Source: JANNVZ01 sp046155615
Lineage (GTDB): Bacteria > Bacteroidota > Bacteroidia > Flavobacteriales_D > Sanyastnellaceae
Length of the DNA stretch: 64,000 bases
NCBI GenBank assembly: GCA_046155615.1
Contig: JBJXFP010000083.1
Coordinates: 60,102-124,101, forward strand
Direction of reading: 5' to 3'
Within the stretch, counting starts at the first letter, position 1, and every line of letters starts with the position of its first letter. Shown here piece by piece: positions 15,887 to 24,790 of the stretch. The notes beneath the pieces are model-generated. The model was not told the origin of the DNA and made no database searches. It worked only from the letters and a program-made list of their open reading frames with translations. The translations under genes and the position numbers were made by a program.

Positions 15887-16798
15887 TTACTCAGCCAATG
15901 CTTTCACAAATGCTAAATCCGGGGGGCGAGTAGTTATGTCCATCCAATTTATCTCAGTATCTGCGCGCCACCAGGTGAGCTGTCGTTTTGCAAAATTTCG
16001 GGTATGTTGTTTTATTTTTTCAGTGGCTTCATGCAAAGTGCAACTTCCATCTATGTATGCAAATAGTTCTTTGTAACCTACAGTGTTCAATGCATTGAGA
16101 TGGCGCAGTGGCATCAGTTGCTCAGCTTCTTGCATCAGGCCTTGCCTCATCATTTCGTCCACCCGCTGGTTTATGCGTTTGTATAGCAGGCTGCGCTGCA
16201 TGTTCAACCCCACTTTTACAGTGTGAAAGTTGCGCAGTGCATGCTCACCGCTTCGCAAGTCCGAATATTTTTTACCGGTTGCAATGCATACTTCCAGTGC
16301 TCGTATAAGCCGATGCGGATTGCGAATATCTACATGCGAGTAATGGGTTTCATCTCTCCTCAGTAGCTCTTGTTGCAGCCATTCAATGCCATTTAGTTCC
16401 CATTGCTGTTTCAGTTCGTGCCTTATGTTTTTGTCAGCCGGCAACTCATCAAAACCAAATAGTAATGCATCAATAAAAAGCATACTGCCACCTGTGCACA
16501 CTACTACATCATGCTTTGTGAACAGTTTGTTCAGGGTAGTAAGCGCATCACGCGCATAGGAACCTGCACTGTACTCTTCGTGTAAATCAATGTGTGCAAT
16601 GAAGTGGTGTTTTACTTGCTCCATCTCAAGCATTGTAGGTCTTGCCACACCTATGTTGAGTTGTTTGTAAAACTGCCGGGAGTCGGCTGATATGATTTCA
16701 GTGTTGAAATGCCCGGCTACTTCTATCGCGAAGGCAGTTTTGCCAACAGCGGTTGGGCCTAAAATGGTAAGTAAAGTTTTGTTCTGTTTTGCACTCAT
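15887..16798 (-). CDS. miaA: tRNA dimethylallyltransferase
   Basis: A 303-residue MiaA. P-loop GPTAVGKT at residues ~14-21, DSRQFYKQLNIG (substrate-binding), RNPHRLIRALEV and the C-terminal RQLTWWR are all present. It adds a dimethylallyl group to A37 of tRNAs reading UNN codons. The ATG at 16798 (MSAKQNK) is preferred to the one at 16816 because it fits family length. 73 bp downstream of nusB on the same strand. Confidence 0.97.
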   Translation of the reverse strand: MSAKQNKTLLTILGPTAVGKTAFAIEVAGHFNTEIISADSRQFYKQLNIGVARPTMLEMEQVKHHFIAHIDLHEEYSAGSYARDALTTLNKLFTKHDVVVCTGGSMLFIDALLFGFDELPADKNIRHELKQQWELNGIEWLQQELLRRDETHYSHVDIRNPHRLIRALEVCIATGKKYSDLRSGEHALRNFHTVKVGLNMQRSLLYKRINQRVDEMMRQGLMQEAEQLMPLRHLNALNTVGYKELFAYIDGSCTLHEATEKIKQHTRNFAKRQLTWWRADTEINWMDITTRPPDLAFVKALAE

Positions 16799-16871
16799 GC
16801 TCAAATCGGCTTTCAATCCAATTCGTTAGCCAGTTTTATTTTTTTGAATAGGGAATGAATGCTGATAAGCT

Positions 16872-17837
16872 TCATTCAGTGCTGTTGGTGCTCTCTTCCA
16901 CAAGTCCGCGGCCAATTTTTTTGATTTTGCCATCCTCTTTCAGTTTCGAAAACACATTGTCGAGCAAACCATTGATGAATACGTTGCTTTTTGGTGTGCT
17001 GTAATAGTTGGCCAGTTCCAGATATTCATTCATCGTCACTTTAAGTGGAATGCTTTCAAAGTTTTGTGCTTCTGCCAGTGCCATTTTCAGGATGACAAGA
17101 TCCATCAATGCGAGTCTTTCAGTTTCCCAATTTGGCGAGTTGGCTGCTATGATAGTTTCACTGGCTTCGCCCAGGGTGATGGATTTACGGAAGAGATCAC
17201 GCGCATATATTTCCTCATCATCATCTACTTTCCACAGTGGCATTATCTGCACATCATCGTCACTTTCTTTTATTGTTTTGAGTGTGCGCAGCACCATACT
17301 CGAAGCTAGGTCCAGATCATCATTCCAGAAAATGCCCAGTTCCTCCAGCCACTCCTGCATCAGTTCAAAGTTTACTATGTGCTTGCGCAGAAAGCGCAAA
17401 AGGTATTCGCGGTCATGTTCGAAGCCTCGTTCCTTGCTGGCCATGTATTCTTTGTAGTCATCTGTCTCAGTCAGATTTTTGAATATCTGTTTCAGCAGGT
17501 CATCATTTTCTTTCCAGTGTATTTGAATTTCTTTTTCTAATTTCTGAATGGTCTTGCTGTTTACCAGTATGCGCAGCAATGTGTTTATCACAAATTTCGA
17601 ATTGGGATGCAGGTCTTCTCTTGTCGGAAGTTTTTTATTGAGGCCTGCTTCAATTCTTTCTATTGCTTTTGATTGCATTTCGGGCAATAGGGTCAAAAGT
17701 GCTATGTACAAGTCGCGAAAGCGGTCAAAGCTTTCGAACATCATTTTCTCATACCGTACTATGTCTGGATTTTCATCGCTGTAATAAGCGAAAAGGATTT
17801 GCATCACTTTGATGCGTATTTGTCTGCGGTTTAACAT
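16872..17837 (-). CDS. nusB: Transcription antitermination factor NusB, long form
   Basis: A 321-residue protein whose N-terminus (MLNRRQIRIKVMQILFAYY) and C-terminal ~150 residues (EIYARDLFRKSI, ERLALMDLVILKMALAEA, VTMNEYLELANYYSTPKS, FINGLLDNVF) are NusB. The family is normally ~140 residues; Bacteroidota carry a long helical insertion, as here at residues ~60-190. It acts in rRNA antitermination with NusE (S10). Followed by miaA. Confidence 0.93.
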   Translation of the reverse strand: MLNRRQIRIKVMQILFAYYSDENPDIVRYEKMMFESFDRFRDLYIALLTLLPEMQSKAIERIEAGLNKKLPTREDLHPNSKFVINTLLRILVNSKTIQKLEKEIQIHWKENDDLLKQIFKNLTETDDYKEYMASKERGFEHDREYLLRFLRKHIVNFELMQEWLEELGIFWNDDLDLASSMVLRTLKTIKESDDDVQIMPLWKVDDDEEIYARDLFRKSITLGEASETIIAANSPNWETERLALMDLVILKMALAEAQNFESIPLKVTMNEYLELANYYSTPKSNVFINGLLDNVFSKLKEDGKIKKIGRGLVEESTNSTE

Positions 17838-17970
17838 ACTTCGTTAAGTGGTGTGCTGCTGTGTGTGCAGGTAAGGCGGTGTAAATAAACGTGTCTATCA
17901 GTCCAAAGCACTCATTTTCTTGACAATCTTTTTTCAGTTGTTGATTGTTGTTCAAGTATTGTGGAGCATT

Positions 17971-19077
17971 TTACCAGCGACTTTTGAGAGTTGCGGTAGC
18001 TTTTATTCTGGCTTCAGCTAATTGGTTTGCGGCCAAATAAGTTGGCTGGTCTTCTTCTTTAGACTTTTTGTAAATGTTCAGCGTGGTGTTGTATATACTT
18101 TCTGCTTGCGACAGTGCGGCTTGTCTGTTGTAGCCTATTATTTCCCAATAGCAATTGATGATGCCCCCTGCATTCACAAGGTAGTCTGGCGCGTATAGCA
18201 ATCCTTTGGACAGAACTGCGCGTCCGTGTACCTGCTCATCTTTCAACTGGTTGTTGGCTGCACCGCAGATGATGCTGCACGTCAATTTCGACAAGGTGTC
18301 GTCATTCACAGTGGCGCCTAATGCGCAGGGGCTGTAAATGTCCATGGGTGTTGTGTACACATCATTTACAGGCACAGCACTAACACCATAGCGGTTCACT
18401 ACATCACGCACACGGTCTTCATAGATGTCTGCTATGATTACGTTGGCACCTTCCTTCACCAGATGCTCCACCAGGTACTCGCCAACGTGCCCTACACCTT
18501 GTACCATCACTTTTTTGTTTTGCAGGCTGTCACTTCCCGTCAATTCTTTCACGCTTGCTTTCATACCCATATAAACGCCATAGGCTGTAACAGGGCTGGG
18601 GTCGCCACTGCCTCCGCGGTATTCAGGCAGACCCACCACATGGTCGGTTTCCATTTTTACATACTCCATATCGCGTGTGCTTATGCCTACATCTTCCGCA
18701 GTGATGTACTTGCCACCAAGGCTGTTCACGAATTTTCCGAACCTGCGCATTAGTGCTTCATTCTTGTCTTTGCGCGAGTCAGCTATGATTACCGCTTTAC
18801 CGCCACCAATGTTTAGCCCAGCCAGTGCGCTTTTGTAGGTCATGCCGCGCGAGAGACGCAGTGCATCGGTGATGGCCTCGGCTTCAGTAGCATATGCCCA
18901 CATGCGAGTGCCGCCAACAGCGGGGCCCATCACTGTATTGTGTACGGCTATGATGGAGCGAAGTCCTGTTGCAGTATCCTGACAAAAGACCAATTGCTCG
19001 TGGTCAAAGGCTGACATAAGTCCGGTGATGCTAGTTTCAGTGCCTACTGCAGGAGCCTGCACGATGGTTTCAGTCAT
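17971..19077 (-). CDS. Leucine/valine-type amino acid dehydrogenase
   Basis: A 368-residue Glu/Leu/Phe/Val dehydrogenase. Catalytic lysine in GGGKAVI, catalytic Asp region AEDVGIS, dinucleotide motif VMVQGVGHVGEYL near residue 200, and GAANNQL. Closest in layout to leucine dehydrogenase, which oxidatively deaminates branched-chain amino acids to 2-oxo acids with NAD. The 2-oxo acids feed branched acyl-CoA metabolism, to which icmF in this window also belongs. The first ~20 residues are Thr/Ala-rich and non-conserved. Confidence 0.9.
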   Translation of the reverse strand: MTETIVQAPAVGTETSITGLMSAFDHEQLVFCQDTATGLRSIIAVHNTVMGPAVGGTRMWAYATEAEAITDALRLSRGMTYKSALAGLNIGGGKAVIIADSRKDKNEALMRRFGKFVNSLGGKYITAEDVGISTRDMEYVKMETDHVVGLPEYRGGSGDPSPVTAYGVYMGMKASVKELTGSDSLQNKKVMVQGVGHVGEYLVEHLVKEGANVIIADIYEDRVRDVVNRYGVSAVPVNDVYTTPMDIYSPCALGATVNDDTLSKLTCSIICGAANNQLKDEQVHGRAVLSKGLLYAPDYLVNAGGIINCYWEIIGYNRQAALSQAESIYNTTLNIYKKSKEEDQPTYLAANQLAEARIKATATLKSRW

Positions 19078-19237
19078 GAGGGTGAATTTTTTGTAGTCCG
19101 TTGGATCCTTGTGAGCTTACCTGTTTGGAATGGGTCTATACAAGAACTGATGTAAACAGTGTGAACGGAGTAAGGTAATTATGCGAATGTTTAGGTTTTG
19201 CTTCTGAGGTGAGGTAAGCAGGTGAGGGTAAAACAAG

Positions 19238-19471
19238 CTATTGCAATACTTCGTCAATAGCCAGTGCCAGCTTGCGGTCGCGGTCGGTAATGATGTCGCC
19301 TTCATCGTGTGTGCTCAGTTCAATCTTCACATAGTTATATACATTAAACCAGGCAGGGTGGTGGTTCATTTTTTCTGCTATAAAACCCACTCTCACCATA
19401 AAGGTGAAAGCTTCTTGAAAATCTTTGAACCGGAATTCGCGCACCAATTTGTTGTCTCGTTCGTGCCACAT
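19238..19471 (-). CDS. phhB: 4a-hydroxytetrahydrobiopterin dehydratase
   Basis: A 77-residue pterin-4a-carbinolamine dehydratase: EFRFKDFQEAFTFMVRVGF, the signature MNHHPAWFNVYNYV with paired His and the C-terminal THDEGDIITDRDRKLA. It regenerates dihydrobiopterin after aromatic amino acid hydroxylation. The N-terminal ~15 residues of longer homologues are absent but the active site is complete. Lies 160 bp upstream of the dehydrogenase on the same strand. Confidence 0.93.
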   Translation of the reverse strand: MWHERDNKLVREFRFKDFQEAFTFMVRVGFIAEKMNHHPAWFNVYNYVKIELSTHDEGDIITDRDRKLALAIDEVLQ

Positions 19472-19524
19472 GGTGTTGAGTCTTTTTTTAGTTGCAGGGG
19501 CGAATGTAGGAGAATAGGATGTAA

Positions 19525-19659
19525 CTAAGGCATTACCGGATTGAGTTGAATGCGTGAATTCATTGAGCTATTGTCCTTGTTCCATACTTCAGCGCTATAA
19601 TGACGTAAGCATGAGAGGTCTGTTTTTGTTTTGGTGCCAAGCAGTACATCCTTCTTCAT
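19525..19659 (-). CDS. Possible 44-codon small ORF or gene remnant
   Basis: The minus strand of the 19472-19702 gap has a frame from ATG (19659) to TAG (19525) reading MKKDVLLGTKTKTDLSCLR at the start and IQLNPVMP at the end. The composition looks protein-like and the frame stays open about 15 codons upstream, so it may be a 3' remnant of a longer gene. No homology recognised. Could be chance. Confidence 0.25.
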   Translation of the reverse strand: MKKDVLLGTKTKTDLSCLRHYSAEVWNKDNSSMNSRIQLNPVMP

Positions 19660-19702
19660 TCTAAAAGACAGATTTCCTGATACATGATCATTTTAGCCCC
19701 GC

Positions 19703-20083
19703 ATGAAGAGCAAACAAATTCCTTGGATAATCATCACACTGTTTGTAGTCGGGCTGTTTGTACTGCTGTATTTCGTAAGCCCTATTACCAATCCTGTCTA
19801 TCCATGTTGCCCATTCAAATTGCTCACTGGTTTACAGTGCCCGGCCTGTGGTTTACTTCGTGGTATACATGCGCTCAGTCATGGCCATGTGGCCGAGGCT
19901 TTCAGGCTCAATGCATTGTTCGTCATCAGTATTCCAGTGGCCATTATCGCCATGCTCATTCAATTTGAAGTATTGCACCAAGAGTCGGTCATTACAAAAA
20001 ATTTCCATCGTTTTATCACAATCAAGAATGTTTGCATTGCGGTTGGATTGTGGTGGATAGTGCGCAACGTATTCGGTTGGTAA
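19703..20083 (+). CDS. DUF2752 family membrane protein
   Basis: A 126-residue DUF2752 protein with an N-terminal hydrophobic helix, the family core CCPFKLLTGLQCPACGLLR followed by GIHALSHGHVAEAFRLN, and two more helices. The Cys/His positions (CCPF, CPACG, H in ALSHGH) are conserved in the family, whose function is unknown. Followed after 147 bp by a secreted SPOR-like protein. Confidence 0.88.
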   Translation: MKSKQIPWIIITLFVVGLFVLLYFVSPITNPVYPCCPFKLLTGLQCPACGLLRGIHALSHGHVAEAFRLNALFVISIPVAIIAMLIQFEVLHQESVITKNFHRFITIKNVCIAVGLWWIVRNVFGW

Positions 20084-20230
20084 CGAGGAACACAGTCGGC
20101 TGCTGTATTTCCTTACATGCTTTTCACATTGTGCTGTTTGCAATTGAACTCTGCACCGGTGTGGTGATCAATCCATTCAGTTCACTTTTGAAACTGTGGC
20201 CATCAACCATCTGCCACAGCTCACAACATC

Positions 20231-21571
20231 ATGATAAAAGCCTTTGCCATTCTGCTCAATGTGTTCGGTTTTCTTTTCGTAGGACTCTTTGCCGACAGCG
20301 ACATTTTGATTGATAACAATACACCAGCCACGCTTGAGCCTGGAGTGGCGAAAGAAGTATCTCTTGTGATAACCAAGGGTGATGTGCAGGGTTTTTCCAA
20401 ACTCGAACTCAACTTGCCTTATGGCTTCACTGCTACACCGGGCGATATCAAAGGAGCTTCATTCACATTCAGCGGGCAAAAGGCAAAATTTGTGTGGATG
20501 ACCCTGCCTGTGGATGCGAGTTTCACCATTACCTATTCGATAGAAAGTGCGCCCAACATGGAAGGTAACTATGACATAGCAGGCACCTTCTCTTATGTAA
20601 AAGAAAACAAAAGAGAAGACATAGTAATACCATCAAAAACTGTCGTGGTGCAAAAGCAAATTGGCCCTTCACCAGAGGAAGTGGCGGCAACCATGCCAGG
20701 AGTTAAAATAGAGGAGATGGTAGCGGACATGTATTGCGAACGAGAGGTGACAAAACTTTCTGATACAGAGTACACCATCACACTCCGCGTTAAGAACAAT
20801 CAAATCAAAGATCTCTTTGGTCGCATATTGGAAACAGTGCCCTATGGATGCAATACTGAAGTAACGAATGACGCAGGAGCAACAGTAACAGAATTGGCCA
20901 ATACCATCAAGTTCGTGTGGTTTCAAACACCCAATGCTGATGCTTTTGATTGTAGCTATAAGATTACATGCAGTGATGCAATGGCACAACCAGAAATAAG
21001 CGGAATATTCTCGTACTCGTTGGATCAAGTGCCCTATGAGCAGAAGGTGACCAATGTGGGTGAACCATACAGCGCTCCTTATATCAAAACTGCGAACAAC
21101 AATGGCACAATAGCACAGAACAATACAACGACCAATACAAATACAACAGGGAACAGCAACACTTCAAACACAATTGAAACAAACACTTCTACCAATACAC
21201 AGAACACAGACAACAACACGGCTTCTGCGAACAATACCAGTATAGACGAGAATGCAGTTACCAACATTCCCGCACCGGAGACAGGCATTACTTACAAGGT
21301 ACAGATTCTGGCCGCACACCGTGTTGTTAATAAAACATTTCTGAAGAAAACGTATGGCTTCACACAGGCATATAATATTGAAAACATAGACGGATGGGTG
21401 AAGTACACCACAGGAAAGTTCATTGAATACAAGCAAGCACGTGCAGCAAGGGAAACGCTGAAATCGAAACACGGCAAACTACCGGGACCATTCGTTACCG
21501 CATACAGCGATGGTGAACGCATAACGGTGCAGGAGGCATTGCTGCTTAGCAGCCAGCAATGGATACAGTAA
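20231..21571 (+). CDS. Exported protein with SPOR-like C-terminus
   Basis: A 446-residue exported protein. Signal peptide to ~residue 22. Two similar beta domains follow (LNLPYGFTATPGDIKGASF / LETVPYGCNTEVTNDAGA, each with a following KFVW and SYSL/FSY segment), so there is an internal duplication at residues ~25-125 and ~150-270. A ~60-residue Asn/Thr-rich linker precedes a C-terminal domain beginning TYKVQILAAHR, resembling a SPOR peptidoglycan-binding fold. Function unknown; the SPOR call is moderate. Confidence 0.65.
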   Translation: MIKAFAILLNVFGFLFVGLFADSDILIDNNTPATLEPGVAKEVSLVITKGDVQGFSKLELNLPYGFTATPGDIKGASFTFSGQKAKFVWMTLPVDASFTITYSIESAPNMEGNYDIAGTFSYVKENKREDIVIPSKTVVVQKQIGPSPEEVAATMPGVKIEEMVADMYCEREVTKLSDTEYTITLRVKNNQIKDLFGRILETVPYGCNTEVTNDAGATVTELANTIKFVWFQTPNADAFDCSYKITCSDAMAQPEISGIFSYSLDQVPYEQKVTNVGEPYSAPYIKTANNNGTIAQNNTTTNTNTTGNSNTSNTIETNTSTNTQNTDNNTASANNTSIDENAVTNIPAPETGITYKVQILAAHRVVNKTFLKKTYGFTQAYNIENIDGWVKYTTGKFIEYKQARAARETLKSKHGKLPGPFVTAYSDGERITVQEALLLSSQQWIQ

Positions 21572-21662
21572 GTTGAAATCAAGAAAAGCTGCCGGCTACA
21601 CAACGGTGCAAGCAGCAGCAGTTTTGGTTAATTATATAGAATTTGTTTAGGTAATTTAGTCT

Positions 21663-21694
21663 GAAAGCCTCGCACAACGGTGCGGGGCTTTCTG
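21663..21694 (+). terminator. Hairpin, probable terminator
   Basis: GAAAGCCTCGCAC (21663-21675) pairs with GTGCGGGGCTTTC (21680-21692) around loop AACG, one wobble pair. The T tract is short (TTTCTG). It lies 92 nt after the preceding stop. Confidence 0.6.
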
Positions 21695-21854
21695 TTGCAT
21701 GTATTTCATTCACGAGTGTCTGTTATGAAATAGCATCACATAGTTATCCTTCATCCAATGCAACTCATACAATTTTATAAACTCAAATCACGCGATAGAA
21801 AACATAATGCAATTTCAGCTACTGATAAGTGTTGTCGGTCGTGTAGATTTGAGA

Positions 21855-21903
21855 ATCCCGAACTCAAGAGCACTTGAAAAGCACTACTTGCGTAGTTCGG
21901 GGT
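21855..21903 (+). promoter_or_regulatory. Long hairpin just ahead of xerD start
   Basis: ATCCCGAACT-CAAG (21855-21868) pairs with CTTG (21887-21890), bulge CGT, and AGTTCGGGGT (21894-21903). The 14-bp stem ends 10 nt before the xerD ATG (21914) and holds a loop with a repeated AGCACT. It could affect xerD translation or be the site of a DNA-binding protein. No T tract follows. Confidence 0.5.
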
Positions 21904-21913
21904 CAGGCACTAT

Positions 21914-22822
21914 ATGAGTTGGTCAGCTTCACTAAAAGGTTTTGTCAACTACCTGCGATTGGAGAAGTCGCTGGCTGTAAATTCCATTGATGCCTATGTA
22001 CGTGACGTGGACAAACTGAGACAATACTGCGAACTCACCTTGCCAACCGCACAGCCTGCCATCATCAAAGCTGATGACATAAGATCCTTTCTGGAATGGC
22101 TGCATTCGTTCGGACTGGCCGCTACCACGCAGGCGCGTATCATATCTGGCCTCAAGGGTTTTTTCAATTACATGCTCATCGAAAAACAAATAACCATAGA
22201 CCCGATGGAGTTTATTGACACACCTAGGCTGGGCCGCAAGTTGCCGGATGTATTGAGCGTGGATGAAATAGACAAACTCATAGCACAAATAGACATGAGC
22301 AAACAGGAGGGCGTGCGCAACAGAGCATTGCTTGAAACGCTCTATAGTTGTGGCATGCGCGTTTCCGAATTGATTGAGTTGCGTTTGTCGTGCCTGCATT
22401 TCGATGACGGATTTGTGCGGGTAATAGGCAAGGGCAACAAAGAGAGACTAGTTCCTATTGGCATGGCTGCTATAACATGGGTTGGGCATTACAAAGAGCA
22501 AACACGCAATCATCATAAAATAAAACATGGCGATGAAGACATACTTTTCATAAGCAGGCGAGGAGCAAAGCTTACGCGTATGATGGTTTTCATCATCATC
22601 AAAGAGTTGATGCAAAAGGCTGGTATTACCAAAAAAATTTCACCGCACACATTCAGGCATTCATTTGCTACACATCTTGTGGAGGCAGGTGCAGATCTGC
22701 GCAGCGTGCAGGAGATGCTTGGACATAGCAGCATTACAACCACCGAGATATATACACATATTGACAGGCAAAGGCTGCGTGAAGAGATACTCACCTTCCA
22801 TCCTCGATACTTTGCTAAGTAG
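21914..22822 (+). CDS. xerD: Tyrosine recombinase XerD-like
   Basis: A 302-residue tyrosine recombinase with complete catalytic set: Arg149 (CGMRVSEL), Lys173 (GKGNK), His245 and Arg248 (HTFRHSFATH), His271 (LGHSS) and Tyr280 (TEIYTH). It resembles XerD of Bacteroidota and stands alone, unlike XerC near rpsU. Likely partner in dif recombination. A hairpin precedes the start. Confidence 0.9.
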   Translation: MSWSASLKGFVNYLRLEKSLAVNSIDAYVRDVDKLRQYCELTLPTAQPAIIKADDIRSFLEWLHSFGLAATTQARIISGLKGFFNYMLIEKQITIDPMEFIDTPRLGRKLPDVLSVDEIDKLIAQIDMSKQEGVRNRALLETLYSCGMRVSELIELRLSCLHFDDGFVRVIGKGNKERLVPIGMAAITWVGHYKEQTRNHHKIKHGDEDILFISRRGAKLTRMMVFIIIKELMQKAGITKKISPHTFRHSFATHLVEAGADLRSVQEMLGHSSITTTEIYTHIDRQRLREEILTFHPRYFAK

Positions 22823-22880
22823 AAAATCGCCCATACAGCTTTTTGAAGAATGAAATTTTTACAACCCTCATTTTTGCATC

Positions 22881-24167
22881 ATGAAATTATTCAGGAGTTA
22901 CTGCGTGCTTTTCGCAATGTCAACATGCGCACTTGCATCCAGTGGCCAATCCATTACACAGATCAAACTGATGAGCCACAATATGCTCAACTTCCCAACA
23001 GGCAACATACAGGGCAGAGTGGACACACTGCAAAAGATTGTGAACTATGTGCAGCCTGACTTGCTAATGATTCAGGAATTGAAGACAGCGCAGGGCCTTG
23101 CAGACATCAACACCATGATGAATACGCTTGGGTATGGGAATTTTGCTTCCTGTCAATTCATAGCACAGCAAAGCGATGCGGGCAATCCATATCCGTTGCA
23201 ACATGCCATAGTATTCAATGAAGACAAATTGAAACTTAAATCACAATTTGAAGTGACAACCGAAGTGCGCGATGTGAATGAGTATGTGATGTATATAAAT
23301 GATCCGGGCCTCGCCACCGGTAGTGATACCACATTCATCTATGTATACGTAACGCATCTGAAAAGCAGCGAAGGAGCTGACAACGAGGCTTTGCGCCTTT
23401 CTATGGTGAATGACTGGCTTGCTCACATGGCCCAAAATTTCACTGGTGATGAAAATGTAATTATCGCAGGCGACTTCAATATTTACACTAACCAGGAGGA
23501 GGCTTACATAGCATTGACAAGCGCTGACAATACAGTAACCATGCACGATGTATTTAGCGAATACGGGAACTGGAATTCGACTTCATTTACGCATAAAGAG
23601 ATACTTACCCAAAGCACACGTTCCAGTCAGGTTGCAGGTGATGGCGCAGGTGGTGGTGTGGACGACAGGTTCGACTTTATCCTTTTTTCTGAGGCTTTGA
23701 TGGATTTGACCAATCCGGTATTTGTAGAACCGGACAGTTATTTATCACTTGGCAATACAGGCAATTGTTACAACCAAAACATTACAGATTGCGATGCAGC
23801 CAACGATGTGTCATACGATGTGCTTCGTGCTATCTATTACATGAGCGACCATATACCACAAGTCTGCAATCTTGGTGTGCAATTGGATTTGGGTACTGAA
23901 GCCATTTCCCCGACAGCCTTCAACATGGAGGTTATCAGGCGGTTTGACAATGCACTCATTCAAGTGGAAAGTCACATGCCATGCACGGCTTTAATTGCCC
24001 TGAGCGATGCCACCGGCAGATTGATTCAATGTCAAAACATAACGCTGCATTCGGGATTGAATCAATTCACATTTCCACTGAATGCGTTGAACGATGGATT
24101 GTATCTGTTCAGCCTTGCTGCCGATCCACAAATTTTGTTGAGTAGCAAATTGAGTTGGATCAGATGA
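22881..24167 (+). CDS. Exported endonuclease/exonuclease/phosphatase family protein
   Basis: A 428-residue exported EEP-fold protein. Signal peptide ends near ASSGQ. EEP motifs: LMSHNMLNFP, LLMIQELKT (metal-binding Glu), VYVTHLKSS, VIIAGDFNIYT and SDHIPQV (catalytic Asp-His). It could act as a nuclease, phosphodiesterase or lipid phosphatase. The last ~80 residues resemble a T9SS sorting domain (ATGRLIQCQN, LNDGLYLFSLAA) but are atypical. It overlaps the next ORF as ATGA (24164-24167). Confidence 0.8.
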   Translation: MKLFRSYCVLFAMSTCALASSGQSITQIKLMSHNMLNFPTGNIQGRVDTLQKIVNYVQPDLLMIQELKTAQGLADINTMMNTLGYGNFASCQFIAQQSDAGNPYPLQHAIVFNEDKLKLKSQFEVTTEVRDVNEYVMYINDPGLATGSDTTFIYVYVTHLKSSEGADNEALRLSMVNDWLAHMAQNFTGDENVIIAGDFNIYTNQEEAYIALTSADNTVTMHDVFSEYGNWNSTSFTHKEILTQSTRSSQVAGDGAGGGVDDRFDFILFSEALMDLTNPVFVEPDSYLSLGNTGNCYNQNITDCDAANDVSYDVLRAIYYMSDHIPQVCNLGVQLDLGTEAISPTAFNMEVIRRFDNALIQVESHMPCTALIALSDATGRLIQCQNITLHSGLNQFTFPLNALNDGLYLFSLAADPQILLSSKLSWIR

Positions 24168-24757
24168 AGACCTTGACACAAAAAGTGAAGGCGGTCGAGA
24201 AGTTATTTGCCAAACTCGATGGTGAGATTTCAGCATTTCAAAAAGACTCAGGTCTACACTGCCTGGCAGGATGTGGCGAGTGCTGCAAAAAGCCTGACAT
24301 AGAAGCAACACCACTTGAGTTTCTTCCGCTTGCGTTGTATTTTTTCGACCATGGCAAGGCAGAAGAAACCTTGCATTATCTGAAGCAAAATTCTACTTCA
24401 TTGTGTTATGTGTTTCGTCCGCATGTCACCAATTTTGGTGGCCTCTGCAATGAGTATCCGCATCGCGGACTTATATGCAGGCTTTTCGGATTTACAGCGA
24501 GAAGAGACAAAGAAGGAAAGCCGGAATTGATTACCTGCAAGCTCATAAAGCAGCATCAAAATGAAAATTACCTAATAGCCGCGGATGAGGTGAAGCAAGA
24601 TACCCGCGCTATTCTGATGAGCAATTACTACTCGCGATTGTCAGCGATAGACCCTTTGCTTGTCAGTTTTTTTCCGATCAATGTGGCCATGTCAAAGGCG
24701 CTTGAGGTGGTAATGCACTACTATGCATATCGCAGACGCAGGCTACCCATGGCATGA
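24164..24757 (+). CDS. YkgJ family cysteine-cluster protein
   Basis: A 197-residue YkgJ-type protein with the metal-binding Cys cluster CLAGCGECCKKP near residue 35 and a second group LCNEYPHRGLICRLFGF. The four to six cysteines probably bind zinc or iron-sulfur. Family function is unclear. Start chosen at the ATG that overlaps the preceding stop (ATGA); a TTG at 24155 is also open. Confidence 0.85.
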   Translation: MKTLTQKVKAVEKLFAKLDGEISAFQKDSGLHCLAGCGECCKKPDIEATPLEFLPLALYFFDHGKAEETLHYLKQNSTSLCYVFRPHVTNFGGLCNEYPHRGLICRLFGFTARRDKEGKPELITCKLIKQHQNENYLIAADEVKQDTRAILMSNYYSRLSAIDPLLVSFFPINVAMSKALEVVMHYYAYRRRRLPMA

Positions 24758-24790
24758 TGTGACATGGCAGCTACATGTAAATTCGGCCAC

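Larger units (their letters stand above)
21572..21913. other. 342-bp intergenic region ahead of xerD
   Basis: It contains the hairpin at 21663-21692, a repeated CACAACGGTGC (near 21601 and 21673) and the long hairpin at 21855-21903 next to the xerD start. No coding frame is convincing. Confidence 0.5.

Noticed and set aside
19525..19659. Treating the 44-codon frame as a firm gene
   Set aside because: No homology or promoter could be found; kept only as a low-confidence feature.
21079..21288. Asn/Thr-rich repeated codons (ACAAATACAACA-like) as a tandem repeat
   Set aside because: They encode a low-complexity linker of the SPOR-like protein and show no exact repeat unit.
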